Positions 32,491 through 46,065 of a stretch of DNA of 64,000 nt are shown one piece after another. The translations under genes and the position numbers were made by a program. Origin of the DNA: Halichondria panicea (lineage: Eukaryota > Porifera > Demospongiae > Suberitida > Halichondriidae); NCBI RefSeq assembly GCF_963675165.1, contig NC_087382.1:2140567-2204566 (forward strand), given 5' to 3'. Every line of letters starts with the position of its first letter. The stretch's first letter is position 1. The notes below the pieces were generated by a model. The model worked only from the letters and a program-made list of their open reading frames with translations. It made no database searches and was not told where the DNA came from.

Positions 32491-33296
32491 CTTCAGCAGT
32501 ATCAGTTATATATAATTATAATGGAGTTGTAATAAAATAACAGTGAGGCCACACTTGTACACTAGTGTACACTGCAGGTCAATTTGGAGCATTTCTGCTT
32601 CTTGCTATTTCAAGAAGTGAAAAGGGATACAGCTAGAGAACAAAACACAATACCCAAATCAGGAGCACATACACCATGACATTGTGTGTTTAAGAACATA
32701 ATTTAATTTGTGACTGAATGATCTTCGGTATTGTGTGTGTGGCCATTATTCCACTGACATGCATTGGTATTGGCTCAACCAGGTAGACAATGACCTCATT
32801 AGCTACTTTGTTGTTCTCTCCTGCGTGTATAATTATGTGCTGTGCATAACAAGTTTTACTAAGAAAAATATATCTTTAATTAATAGTCACCAGCTTTGTA
32901 CCCACAATGCATGAAGTAGTATAATTATACAGTTGATAAAAGCCTATAGTCTACCATGAACATGTTGTAGCCTCATAAGCGGTCACCATCTTTAACTTCC
33001 ATTCTTGAGTCCATCTGAAAGGTGTCAGCATTTAATGTTGACCACCTGATTTGCAATTGGCCACTTCTAAACCTGATCCCATGCATGCAGGCAATATTCT
33101 CCCTACTTCCCTATCACTCGGCTCTTAGTCACCACATGCAAGACACACGTTGCTATCCAGACAGTGACCACAAGACACACCAGACAGTGACCACAAATTA
33201 ACACACACTGTATACTGCTGCATGCACAAGTACACAATGTGATATGGGATATGGGGTTAAGTGATACCACTTCCTTATAATTATAATGCAATGTAG

Positions 33297-33428
33297 AACA
33301 CACACACCACACACACACACCACACACACCACACACACCACACAGAACACACACACCACACACACCACACACCACACGCCCACACACACCACACACCACA
33401 CAGAACACACACACACCACACACCACAG
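33297..33428. repeat. CACACC-type tract leading to an orphan exon
   Basis: About 130 nt of interrupted (CA)n/CACACCA precedes the acceptor of the orphan kinase exon. The equivalent tract at 26100-26198 is ~30 nt shorter, so it is length-variable between sister units. Confidence 0.9.
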
Positions 33429-33605
33429 AACACACGACTGGTTCTGGCCACCATTGATGGGTGCTGGAGCTCCTCTCCCTCACAAAGACCAACCACACTA
33501 CGACTCAAGGAGACACTGCAAACATCGCTATTACCAGCCAAATGGCAAGTATCAGTTGACAAGATTGGACAAACAGTGTATAATCAAATGACTGCATGCC
33601 TATAA
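33429..33605 (+). pseudogene. Orphan last exon of the TGF-beta receptor-like gene (open)
   Basis: Open from acceptor to TAA over 59 codons: NTRLVLATIDGCWSSSPSQR, then TTLRLKETLQTSLLP, WQVSVDKIGQTVYNQMTACL. It differs from 26199 by a few substitutions and one codon deletion. Sister of that copy in the young tandem duplication. Confidence 0.82.
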
Positions 33606-34371
33606 TTATACTGTAAACCCTTTACAATCAAAAAGAGGTGCTGCAAATATCTTTTACTGCTTTTTTTTTGTGTCAATTATTTTTGTCCCCTTATCATTCA
33701 CTCACATTTCACTGAACTATAATATACTAGTGCACAAATGGGGGGAAGTACTGTGTAGGGTTGACTGAGCCGCTCAAACACCAACAAGGTCAACAAGATG
33801 GGCTGGTATATGTAACTTACCATTAGTATTTTAGGTTCCCCATGAAGTGGCCAGTAACTTGGTCCACAGTATGATGCTGTTCCATTGGGCAAACTGTTTC
33901 CCTTGTTCAAATTCAGATAAGTTGGTAAGAGTTCGTGCACTGCATGGCGTGCGACAGCGGTTCAAGATAATGATTGATTCAACCATGCATAGATCAACTA
34001 GATCAACTAACATATGCACAAAACAATAACATATAGACTGTAAATACTAACTACAACAAAGACAGTGGAGCAGAGGCTCCCATAATTACACAGAGGGCGC
34101 TGCTATACTAGAGCACAAGCAATAAAGAGAACTATATAAAAGAAGTAATATAGTATCAGCCAGGAACCCATGTCATGCATGTGCAAACAGTACACACAGG
34201 ATAACAGAAAATGACTAATGAAGTGATTAACTAGCTACTAGCAAACTTGAAAGTCATTACAAACTGAATCTACATAGTCCACAACAAGTCGATGAATATA
34301 ATTGTGCATGCATGCAGGCTCACAATAAACAATGAAAACAAGCTATAACAGTAATTTTTTGTTTATACTGT

Positions 34372-37300
34372 TTACTGTTTCACGACATCGATGACAGTGT
34401 GCGTGACTTTGGGTGCATTGTCAGCTGTAGCTTGAGGAGGGGGAGGGGCTGGTCTGTAGTCCTCTGCGGTGAGGGGGGCTAGCACGTCCAGGGCAGGCTC
34501 TCTCAGCTGGTCTGGCCTCGTGGCAGGTCGGATGATGGGAGGAGTGATGTAACGATCAGGGTCAGCTTCTTCCATGGCTCCATCAGTGTACCGATCACAT
34601 CTGCCCGCGTTTGTCCAGGTTTCATTGTTCTCCATTTCGTACCTTTCCAGTTTGCGAACTCGTGGAATCCTTTTTCTCAGTTTGAGTGAGTTTTGCAGAA
34701 CAGGAACTTTCTTCAACATGTACTCGTAACAATGGTAGCAGACTATCACCACAAACAAAATAAAAGCCACTGCCATTGAAATGTTGGATATTATGACTTG
34801 ACTCTCATTGATATTTCCTATGTAGAGGGTGCCATACGCTAGAATTGCAAGATTGAGGAAAAAGAGTGTTTCCAGTAAATCATTGAATCGTATTTTGTAC
34901 ACTGGATAATTCTGCGATTTGAAAACAATCAGTCCAACAGTTATAGATCCAGCTGATAGTACGGGGAGAGAAGTGTCCAAAGCCAAAAAGGCTGTTATTA
35001 GGTTATGAGCGATCAAAGAAAATAGGAGCAGTCCCACCCAGTAGCGATGCTTGGGAGTGAATGGAGCATGGTATGCATCCATGAAGCCATTGTAGTATGT
35101 GTTCTTAGTCCATTTCATGAGCTTCCATTTTGAACAGCGAGGAAACCATTGTCCAAAGAAGAGCACTACAGTGAACAATATACCAGAAATGAGGATTATG
35201 GCGGCAAAAACAAACCGAGGGACGTGACCAGGAGTGAAATATTGCACATTGCCGTCATACAACCAAACTATATCATTTGAATTGTTGGGAAAATCCAATA
35301 CCTTGGTTGCACCCTCAGGATAGTCCAAGACCCTGTATTGCAGTGCAGCAATGATAAACCGCAAGAGTTTGGAATAAGAGAGTAGGACGAGTGTGCCTAG
35401 GGCAGCAACTGGGTTCCTGTTGGAAAGGAGCTTTGCAAATGAGTCAGAGTACTTGCTTAAAATGATTATTAAGAACATCAGAAGAAACAGGTAAGCAGGA
35501 AAGACCATTTGAAGGAGCACTTTTGCTTGAGAGTTCATTCTTTCATAAAAGCATGTCTCAATACCTAAGTCAAGATTCACCCACGATATGAAAACTGTCA
35601 AAGGGTTATGAAAAGGTATGAAGATCGACTGATTTGCAGCTAATATATTAGTGTAGAAGATCAGCCCATGGATAGTGCCTGTTGCTACAGTAATGTTGAA
35701 AACGAGAATGAATGCGACTAGTACTATGCCTGCCAGGGCAAACGGGAGTAGCAGGAGAAGGTGAGTGTTTGAGCAGAGTTCACATCGTGAAGTACCTAAC
35801 ACAAGACTGAGTCCTGGTTCACATTCTCCACACAAGACACCACTTCGATTGTAGGCACACTGTTCGTCAGGGTGGTTGCTTAGATTGATGTTGACTGGTT
35901 TTAGTACACAATAGTCAAATGTACAGTTACTAACAACATACCCATGCACTTCCGTTAGTGGTATTAGTCACTCCTATCCATATGTTGTTATTACTTTCCA
36001 ATTTTATGGTCTCATTTTCATCAGAACAGTTTGTTATCTGATATTCTTGTTGCAACACTGGATCACAGTCACACTTGCACTCAATTGAGGACATGATTGG
36101 TTGGAGTCCAATAGGGCATTCACACTTTTGAAAAGAGATGTTTAGAATTTGTCTTGAAATTCCCAAATTGTTGCATGGACCATCAGCATAGAGTTCCACT
36201 TGAGCAGAGCTGTCTTGTGAGAATACATTGTACTCTAATTCTGTGCACTGATTGCCAACTTCTTGTTGTGCTTGTCCTTCTTTGAGACGATCAACTCTAC
36301 TGCTCTCAGTTATAACAGAACTGTGAATTATGGCTTTATTCATTGGATTTCCAACTTGGTCTACAGCCATAACACTTATTGTGAATGCTTGTCCTTTTCT
36401 AACAGAAATGGTCTGGTTGGTGGTGCTACACAACTTCACTCTGACAGCCTTTGAAGCTATTGATGAATAATGCACAGTATTGTTCAAGTACTCAAATCCA
36501 TTGTCTGATGAAGAGAGTTCGGCTGATACATCCACCGTACACCTGTCCAAAAGACCTCCGTAAATATCTGCTCCTGACTGGGTAGCTGTGTTGTTTGTCA
36601 GAAAAGTGTTGCGATTATTGATTGCACTGTTCAAACATTTAACTTCTTCATTAAATCCAGTCATTAATAAAGAAAAGAAAGCTTGGATCAAAGGTATCAC
36701 ACCCTTAATAGAATTGTTATCAAAACCATAGAGATCTATAGTTTGAATGAAGCACTCTGTTTGTGGCAGATCTCCTGCAGTAGTTACATCCTCTCCTCTA
36801 CACACACCACTCTCAGTACTGTCTGCCACAAATATCCCCCCTCCATATTGAGCCGTGTTACTGTAGATTTCTAGTATGACCAGCGTTTTACCAAGCTCTA
36901 GCTCCACATCCTGTTTCAGAATATGTATCTTAGAACTTTGTCGTAAATAAATTCCACCTCCGCTATTGTTTGCTGAGTTTGACTTGATGTGGACGTGAGC
37001 GTGAGAAAAGGCCTTGATGTTTGAAGCGACTGCATAAATACCTCCTCCATTTTGAGCATCATTTCGATCTATAATACTCACAAACAGTACAGGTTCCATG
37101 TCACTACATGTACACAGGACAAACTGATGATTAAATATACAACCAGTAGTAACCTTCGAATCAAATTCAATTTCGCTTGAGTATGCATAAATCCCACCAC
37201 CATTTTGTGCTGTGTTGTGAGAAATCTCTATGGGATAGTGAACAAAGAGTGTGCTCTCTCTCAGAAACACACCTCCTCCAACAGTAGCAGTATTGTTAGA

Positions 37301-38920
37301 AATGACCACTCCTTCTGCATTGATATAGATTTGACTCTGGACTGCTCTGATGGCTCCACCCTGCACACCACGATTGTTACTGAGAGTTGTGGGTCCATTG
37401 AACTCCACTCGACTGCTTAGAGCATACACAGGGTTTACATTATTGCTAACGGTGTTAACTCCCGTAAATGACAAGTTAGAATGCACTACGTAAATGATAT
37501 TTTCACCCTCAAAATTGTCAAATATGCTTGTATTAGTAATTATCAAAGTTGCGATAGCAACCGCAATCACTCCATCTTGTTGGGTGGCTCTGTTGTTTGT
37601 GAGCAGAGAGTCGAAAATGATCACAGTGCCATTAGCAACAAAAAACACTGCACCAGCGTCAGCACTGTTATTTTTAAACATGACTTTGGAGACAGATATA
37701 GTTCCAGTATATACCAAAATCGCTCCACCAAGACTAGTTCCTCCATTACCAACTACAGCTTCATTGTCCGTTATATTACAGCTCATGATAGATGCATTAC
37801 CCATGAAAAGTGCAATCGCTCCACCATTTTCAGCACTGTTGTACGCTAGCTCACTGTCAGAGATTGAGACACTCCCTTCCTGGCTAAAAATTGCTCCACC
37901 ATGAACGATAGCACTATTGTTTAGTAGCGTACAGTTGTATATGGACAAATTACTTTCGAAGGTGTAAATCGCTCCACCATATTCAGCACTGTTGTACACT
38001 AGCTCACTGTCGGAGATTGAGACACTCCCTTCCAGGCTAATAATTGCTCCACCGATAACGATAGCACTATTGTACGCTAGCTCACTGTCGGAGATTGAGA
38101 CACTCCCTTCCTGGCTAAAAATTGCTCCACCGATAACGATAGCACTATTGTTTAGTAGCGCACAGTTGTATATGGACAAATTACTTTCGGAGGTACTAAT
38201 CGCTCCACCAATATAATAAGCAATATTATTTGTAAAGTTGCTCCAACTGATAGTCACATTTGCAGAGACCACAAACACTGCTCCACCATATGTAGTACCA
38301 GTATTAAAATTGAACCTTGAACCATTAATAACAGTTTGACTTGATTCAATGTTCACTGCACCGCCATCGTTACGTAAGAAGTCACTCTTTTCAATGTACA
38401 CAGTATCAGCCTTAACAATCAATGCTCTGTAAGTGTTCACAAAGAGAACTTGTTCAATCGTCACAGTTACCGTACGAGTGATCCAGAGTGTACAAGCTTC
38501 CAACTTTAGCAATTTCAAGTCTACCAAATAGCATTGAGAAATGTACATATAGCCTGAACTACTTTCATCACCTGCTCCAGTGAAATGCAAACCTTCAATA
38601 CTCAATGCACTGATATTAGATAACTGCACTCTACCAGAATTGTTCAAACTGATAGTGGCATTTTGGCCAGCAATAATCACCTCTCTGAAATTACAAATGT
38701 AAAGCATTTCACTTAATAAATGATCTCCAGGTAGAAAGCTCAAGGTGAGATTGTCTCCACCAGATAACAGGGCTGTTTGAACAAGCTGCTCGAGAGTGAA
38801 ACAAGTTCCATTTCGATAGTTATTACACAAGTCGGTTGAATCCACTGGCACAATGTGATAGTGCTCACTCCTGGTAACAGTAGCTAGGGTCAGTAGCAGC
38901 ACCAACCAGGTGCAGTGCAT
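34372..38920 (-). pseudogene. Beta-helix/multi-TM copy 5 (split by a 4-nt insertion)
   Basis: The N-terminal 990 codons run from the signal peptide MHCTWLVLLL at 38920 through the beta-helix and into the Cys-rich stalk. In the NTTNGSGYVVSN stretch, four extra bases (TGCA, near 35944) shift the frame and the first part ends at 35930. The second part is open from there through the stalk, all membrane segments and the tail to VIDVVKQ (34372). Two in-frame 3-nt insertions (SNHPDEQ; AFLALD) are tolerated. If translated as is, the product would be a secreted ectodomain without an anchor. The beta-helix carries its own combination of SISDSELAYNSA and NCALLNNSA steps. Confidence 0.85.
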
Positions 38921-39440
38921 GTTCTCTCCGATACTATAAAATTACAAACATATTTAAATACCATTAATGCAGTATCAGTATACTAGCTGCTATTGCTGCT
39001 TCTAGTTTGACACCAAAACTTAAAATACTTGCTATAGATCATCTAGAACATGTGCATGGAACAAGATAGTGGTATCCAGAGTTTATGCAATTGAACTTAA
39101 TAAGGCAAAAATTCTTATCAAAATCGTTCAGTTTCACTACACAAGTTTGCACAGTGATAACTGATAACTTACCTAATTCCCTTTCAGCTTACAAGATCCA
39201 AACACAGCCTCACTTGTGAATACAGCAGTGGAGTATGCGGAGACAAGTAGTCTTCCACAGGCCAGAGGGTTTATATAGTATCACGTATGTAGCTGTCATC
39301 AGACATAGTCCAGGCTTCCAATTCCCTGTATGTTTTTCTGTTCCCAGAAAACCCATTAGTTACATGTAGTAGCGGTACCACCCTGCTTCCCAGAAACTGA
39401 AAGGAAGTTTGTGGTTACCCCACACACCCACACACCACAG
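38921..39440. other. Upstream region of copy 5
   Basis: Conserved promoter block next to the ATG, then AT-rich sequence with the family upstream motifs (AGTCTTCCACAGGCCAGAGG, GTAGCTGTCATCAGACATAG) leading to an orphan kinase exon. No gene. Confidence 0.6.
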
Positions 39441-39590
39441 AACACACGACTGGTTCTGGCCACCATTGACGAGTGCTGGAGCAAATACCGACCACACAAC
39501 AACTCAAGGAGACACTGCAATCGCTATTGCCAGCCATTAAATGGCAAGTGTCAGTTGACAAAAACAGATAAACAGTGTTCAAGCAAATGA
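39441..39590 (+). pseudogene. Orphan last exon of the TGF-beta receptor-like gene (frameshifted)
   Basis: Begins NTRLVLATIDECWSK after CACACCACAG, then loses the SSSPSQ codons and the frame, as do the copies at 1578 and 44869. The shared lesion shows these three descend from one already broken copy. Confidence 0.85.
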
Positions 39591-39770
39591 CTGCCTACTG
39601 TAACCCTTTATAATAAAACGATATGCTACAAATAATTATCATACTGCTGTTTGGGATCAGAATCATTTAAACTATAATTCAACACATTTGTGGCTGAGGA
39701 AACTTCTGACAAATTTCCGTATAGCATGATTGTATATCAACTTAAAACGTTTTTTCTCTACATCTAAGTC

Positions 39771-39850
39771 AACAGAGCTCCCAGGGGGGTCACCAGTTAC
39801 TATGTGGGGGGCAGGGGGATTTGGTGGGAGGTGTAATTCTACAATAATTA
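39771..39850 (-). pseudogene. Fragment of CRT-like exon 5 start and intron
   Basis: Contains GAGCTCCCAGGGGGGTCACC-AGT and the G-rich intron start, as at 1045-1100 and 45627-45690. Exon 4 has been deleted here; the sequence runs instead into a second copy of the beta-helix upstream region (39868 onward). Confidence 0.75.
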
Positions 39851-39867
39851 TTAGCATAAACTACACA

Positions 39868-40560
39868 TTCTCTCCATATATTGTATACAAGTAGTCTTCC
39901 ACAGGCCAGAGGGTTTATATAGTATCACGTATGTAGCTGTCATCAGACATAGTCCAGGCTTCCAATTCCCTGTATGTTTTGCTGTTCCCAGAAAATCCAT
40001 TAGTCATGTAGTAGCGGTACCACGGTCTAACAAGCCAACAAAATTACTTGCTATGGCCTGCAAAATGCAAACTGTAACTGGTTTTAATCAAAACTGCCAA
40101 ATTAGTGGACCTAATTGCTGTAGTAGCCTAAGACGTCAAATTAAAAATCGCCAAATTCTAATAGCTCACTCGCCAAATAATTATAATAGCCGCTAAATGT
40201 TCCAGGTGTCTCATATTTTGTCTGACTGAAGTGATGGTAGCTCTGATGGTAGCTCAGCTAACTTGTTGCTTGGTTCATTGTGGCAAAATGATATGAGCTA
40301 AAACTTGTATAAACTTGCTGCGTAGGGCTTGTATTTACTAGGCTCAAAATTGGATATTTTCGAAAGCAGCTTGTTGACCTCAAGCATTATATAGAAGGAG
40401 TGCTGTGAAAGTAGAGTAGTAACCCCTTGAGTTGTGTGAAAAGCCTGCAATAGCCAGCCCATCATTGACTTTTGTGATGTGTGGGTGGACTAAGTAACAC
40501 AGACAGGTAATCACTACATTGTGGTTGCAGTGCTCTTGGAGTATAGCCTGCAAAGATATG
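39868..40560. other. Intergenic, no gene seen
   Basis: A partial repeat of the family upstream region (39868-40020) is followed by AT-rich sequence without coding signal. 40505-40568 is repeated in inverse at 44733-44780. Confidence 0.5.
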
Positions 40561-41306
40561 GAAAACCAGGGGCGTAGGCAGGATTTTGAGGAAGGGGGGG
40601 CTGAGCTGAAAAGCTGGTTTCTGGCGCGAAGTCTCCGAAAATTTTCGGCGACCGGAAACCACACCTCCTAATTAATGACTAATTTCCGGGAATATTAATT
40701 TTGTTGTACTTGCTAATTTTATGATGTTACAATTTTTTTGTACTTGTAATAATGATTAATATGCATGAAAACATTGCTAATAATTATTTACATAATATAA
40801 TTATATTATGATAATGTAGCTGATCAGTTACTTTGCTGGCTCTTCATCAGTACTCAGGCTGGCAGTACTAGAGCTTGGCAAGCTGGCACTAGAGCTTGGC
40901 AAGTTGGTACTAGATCTTGGCCTTGAGAAATAGTGGTCCAGTTTCTGTGACATAGTTGCTGCTCTCAAATCAACCTCTGTGGTAGATTATTGATCAGTTG
41001 CACAGTGCATTGCGCATGTGCAAGAAATAGTTTATAGCCACACCTGCTTCAATTAAATATTAACTGCATGCATGCTAAATAAGAAGCTAGATCTAGCTAG
41101 CTAGCTTAGTTACACTGAAGAATTAAAGTTACTAGTATAGTATAGCTAGCTCTTGGACATGCTGTTTGTCTGCCACTAATCTATACCAGTAATTCCCAGG
41201 CTAAAGACAGTCATCAGAGAAGTTGGGGCTCTTAGTGTGGCTTTTGCAGAGGAAGGGGGGGCTCCAGCCCCCAAAGCCCTGCCCCTCCCTACGCCCCTGA
41301 AAACCA
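40561..41306. mobile_element. ~730-bp hAT-like non-autonomous element
   Basis: The inverted ends AGGGGCGTAGG and CCTACGCCCCT are bounded by the direct repeat GAAAACC(A) at 40561-40568 and 41299-41306. The duplication length (7-8 bp) and the AGGGGCGTA end fit hAT elements. The uninterrupted sequence (GGAAAACCACTGT) is present in inverse at 44727-44740. The internal part is AT-rich with a repeated AGAGCTTGGCAAG motif and no transposase. Confidence 0.75.
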
Positions 41307-41877
41307 CTGTAGCTTTGTATACAAATTGATACAAAATTGATGTGGTGATGGTACACATTCTGTCAGACAAACCCACTCAAGCACACAAATAATCACACGA
41401 TTGTGTTAGCTTTCTCCTGGGTGGCCACCTTTTAGATGTCCAGGTACCATTGGAAATTAAATGATCCCTAATTAAATGCATGCATTGAACATGTTATATT
41501 CCCCCCCCCCCCAGAGTGGAGGGTGTGTTCTATCGTATTGGACAGAATCTGGAGCGGTACAGGCTAGCTGGAACCAGTCGCTCACACCATTGACGACCAT
41601 AATGCCAACTCTATATAAGGAATCAAATCAATGCATCCAATTATATGCGTTTAATTACAGTGAGCTCAGTGTTTAACTGATTACTGTTGTGTTTAACTGA
41701 TTTTGTCGTTATTTCAATACCAATCCCATGCACTTTAATACAATGTGATAAAACCACACCTTTTATAAAATTGTAACCACACCCACAAATCACTCAATTA
41801 TACGTGCGTAAATAACAATAATAATTATAGGAAATCCAGCTAAAATGTATAGACCGCAAAACTAAAATAAAATAAAG

Positions 41878-42633
<756 letters not shown>

Positions 42634-43061
42634 CTGGAATTTAAGACGGAAATAAAACGAGTCCAAACAATGTGAGAACATTACTATGATTATTTTAGTG
42701 TAGTGCTTGTGTGTGCAGTATTCAATTACTACATGTTTATGCACTCTTTATCTTTTCCTGTACACACCGTGATCATACATGCACGTACATGCTGCATGTA
42801 CGTGCATGTGAATTATAGTGATCGAGCTCAGTTCTGAGAAACTTGTTTATGGTGGTCACAGTTGGGCAGACCGACAGGTGGCTGTAATAAAGATGTGGCT
42901 TGTTTGCTTGCACGGGTAGAAACATAATTATGCTAGGGAGATTTGAAGCTAATTGGTGTGGCTAGATCACAGACAGTCCTCATTAGACAGTGCACTGAGT
43001 CACTGACAAAGCATGCATATGTGGTGTAGGCTTAGCTTCCTCTGTGTGTGCTTAGCTTCCT

Positions 43062-43974
43062 ATACAAATTGATACAAATTGATTGTGGTGATGGTACACA
43101 TTCTGTCAGACAAACCCACTCAAGCACACAAATAATCACACGATTGTGTTAGCTTTCTCCTTGGGTGGCCACCTTTTAGATGTCCATGTACCATTGGAAA
43201 TTAAATGATCCCTAATTAAATGCATGCATTGAACATGTTATACCCCCCCCCCCAGAGTGGAGGGTGTGTTCTATCGTATTGGACAGAATCTGGAGCGGTA
43301 CAGGCTAGCTGGAACCAGTCGCTCACACCATTGACGACCATAATGCCAACTCTATATAAGGAATCAAATCAATGCATCCAATTATATGCGTTTAATTACA
43401 GTGAGCTCAGTGTTTAACTGATTACTGTTGTGTTTAACTGATTTTGTCGTTATTTCAATACCAATCCCATGCACTTTAATACAATGTGATAAAACCACAC
43501 CTTTTATAAAATTGTAACCACACCCACAAATCACTCAGCCTTCAATTATACGTGCGTAAATAACAATAATAATTATAGGAAATCCAGCTAAAATGTATAG
43601 ACCGCAAAACTAAAATAAAGTAGCAGAGATGTCTTAGAAAGTGACAGCAATTAATAATAGTTTAGTTGGTGAGGTGTCCTTCAATTTCTAACCTCTTTAC
43701 GATCATGTCCACATCATAACTATCTCCCTGCAGTGGACGAGCATAATTATAATTATAGTGTAACCTACTAAACAAGTATTACAGTACATGCAATTATGGA
43801 CATAATATTAATACATATAATGCATGCACAATGGCTACACAGGTAATGTACATGTACACACAACACAACATTGAACATGTAGTACAGTATAAATACTTGC
43901 CTTTTTAGATGCTTCTATAATCGAGATGAGCTTCTTCATACCAATGTGACACAACGTCAGTAAATGATCTCAAT

Positions 43975-44011
<37 letters not shown>

Positions 44012-44727
44012 ACACTTATGCCTCCGTAAATTATGTGTTTGGACCTATGTTAGCAGTCCACTCTCTATAATAAAACCGTTAGTCTACCCAAGGGTAGCCA
44101 TCACCATAATATTATAGACAGCCTCCACTCTCTACACTGCATGTACTTACGATTTCTTGGTCAATCTTTGCCTGAGTGCTTTAGCTTGACTCATAATGAT
44201 CATAATGAAATATACACAGGCTAACACAGTTGACTTGTTGGATGTACTGGTTCCCCCGAGGACCATTCGTATCACCACTCCTCGTCGGAGGTTCCACCTG
44301 GAATTTAAGACGGAAATAAAACGAGTCCAAACAATGTGAGAACATTACTATGATTATTTTAGTGTAGTGCTTGTGTGTGCAGTATTCAATTACTACATGT
44401 TTATGCACTCTTTATCTTTTCCTGTACACACCGTGATCATACATGCACGTACATGCTGCATGTACATGCATGTGAATTATAGTGATCGAGCTCAGTTCTG
44501 AGAAACTTGTTTATGGTGGTCACAGTTGGGCAGACCGACAGGTGGCTGTAATAAAGATGTGGCTTGTTTGCTTGCACGGGTAGAAACATAATTATGCTAG
44601 GGAGATTTGAAGCTAATTGGTGTGGCTAGATCCTCATTAGACAGTAATGACTCCTAATGAGTCACTGACCCAAGCATGCATATGTGGTGTAGGCTAACCG
44701 CTTAGCTTCCTCTGTGTAGGCTTACAG
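43062..44727. repeat. 1.7-kb tandem duplication, copy B
   Basis: Second copy of 41319-43050. It lacks the CTATAGAGAGAGG segment that holds the acceptor of the middle exon in copy A, and has an extra ~30 nt near 43630-43665. Confidence 0.92.
43662..44297 (-). pseudogene. Unidentified gene, last exons, copy B (acceptor deleted)
   Basis: Exon 44151-44297 is intact and like copy A. The middle exon is still readable (HIGMKKLISIIEASKK), but the ~13 nt with its AG acceptor are deleted (44001-44010 region). The final exon ends earlier, at GHLTN-TAA (43662). It is likely non-functional. Confidence 0.5.
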
Positions 44728-44868
44728 TGGTTTTCCTTACTATACTGCAAGAGCACTGCAACCACAATGTAGTATTTTGGTTGGCTTCTGTTATGATTGT
44801 TAGTAACGACTACCACCCTGCTTCCTAAAAGGAAGTTTGTGGTTACCCCACACACCCACACACCACAG

Positions 44869-45018
44869 AACACACGACTGGTTCTGGCCACCATTGACGA
44901 GTGCTGGAGCAAATACCGACCACACAACAACTCAAGGAGACACTGCAATCGCTATTGCCAGCCATTAAATGGCAAGTGTCAGTTGACAAAAACAGATAAA
45001 CAGTGTACAAGCAAATGA
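44869..45018 (+). pseudogene. Orphan last exon of the TGF-beta receptor-like gene (frameshifted)
   Basis: Nearly the same text as 39441-39590, including the loss of the SSSPSQ codons. Downstream homology to that copy is interrupted at 45033-45450 by ~420 nt of unrelated sequence and then resumes (ACCCTTTATAATAAAACGATA). Confidence 0.85.
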
Positions 45019-45032
45019 CTGCCTACTGTAAC

Positions 45033-45450
45033 CTGTTCACGCTCAATGTACCTTACTTTAAATTAACATTTATTAGAACCTTATTAACACCTTACGTTAT
45101 GTAATATTTACTACTACCTTAACCATGATTTGATGTTGATGTTGATATCATATACTCTTCTCTAACAATTCTCATTGTTAGTGCTCCACTTGTTGTGCGA
45201 GCCTCTGGGGCCCTGCTCCACGTATTTAAGGTTTTGTTTACCTTTTTTGCCTCACTTCACTTTAACTTCGTTTTACCCTGTATTGTCAGTTGATGTTTTG
45301 CTTCTCAATCTAAGAATTTGGTTAAGCTACACCGTGAAGTCAATTTGTCTATAACTAGTTGTTGTTGCCTATAGCTAGGAGCCTGTCTCTAGCTAATTGT
45401 CTAGCCTGTCTAGAATCCCTCTACACCAAGATATAAGAGCTCAACATAAC
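45033..45450. other. ~420-nt insertion relative to the 39.6-kb module
   Basis: The modules at 39600 and 45030 agree on both sides (CTACTGTAACC / CTTTATAATAAAACGATATG), but this stretch is present only here. It begins TGTTCACGCTCAATGTACC and ends ATAAGAGCTCAACATAACC. I see no inverted ends or coding region; an LTR-like or other retroelement remnant is possible. Confidence 0.5.
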
Positions 45451-45626
45451 CCTTTATAATAAAACGATATGCTACAAATAATTATCATACTGCTGTTTGG
45501 GATCAGAATCATCTAAACTATAATTCAACACATTTGTGGCTGAGGAAACTTTTGCATGTGATTATCTGACAAATTTCCGTATAGCATGATTGTCAACTTA
45601 AAACTTTTTTTCTCTACATCTAAGTC

Positions 45627-45897
45627 AACAGAGCTCCCAGGGGGGTCACCAGTTACTATGTGGGGGGCAGGGGGATTTGTTGGGAGGTGTAATTCTACAA
45701 TATTAGCATAAACTACACATTCCATGCAATGATAACCTGAACTATAGCAAGGTAAGCCGCTCCCTCTGCGTATCGAATGAGTAGACCTCCTCCCAGGTAC
45801 GAGACCACGTACATGGCAATGAAGGCCACACCCCTCAACCCTGGCACATAGTTACAACCCAGCTCCACCAAAGAAACACTGAATAGCAAACCAATAG
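45627..45897 (-). pseudogene. Orphan copy of CRT-like exon 4 and the start of exon 5 (frameshifted)
   Basis: Exon 4 copy at 45737-45897 is 161 nt instead of 160. One extra C (CAACCCAGCTCC) shifts the frame between QCFFGGAG and CNYVPG. Acceptor TTACAG and donor GTTATC are kept. The exon 5 fragment lies at 45627-45665. Confidence 0.82.
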
Positions 45898-46065
45898 CTG
45901 TAATAAAAAAAGAGCAACATAAATATACTACCCACAATTACACCACGCAGGATGAGCTCATACATAAATTCCATACATAAATTCTCTCCATAATTTATGT
46001 GTCTTATTATCATATTCTCTTGTATGGGCTCCTGTTAATACTGACACAACATAATTGCTATAATT

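Larger units (their letters stand above)
25128..38950. repeat. Tandem segmental duplication of ~7.5 kb (units of copies 4 and 5)
   Basis: 25128-25350 plus 25690-31560 match 32670-38950 almost base for base by eye, gene and flanks included. The first unit has an extra ~330 nt (25351-25690) with the hairpin element. This is the youngest-looking duplication in the window. Confidence 0.8.

Noticed and set aside
40380-40664. 94-codon minus-strand frame ahead of the hAT-like element
   Set aside because: It crosses the element boundary and consists partly of its G-rich end.
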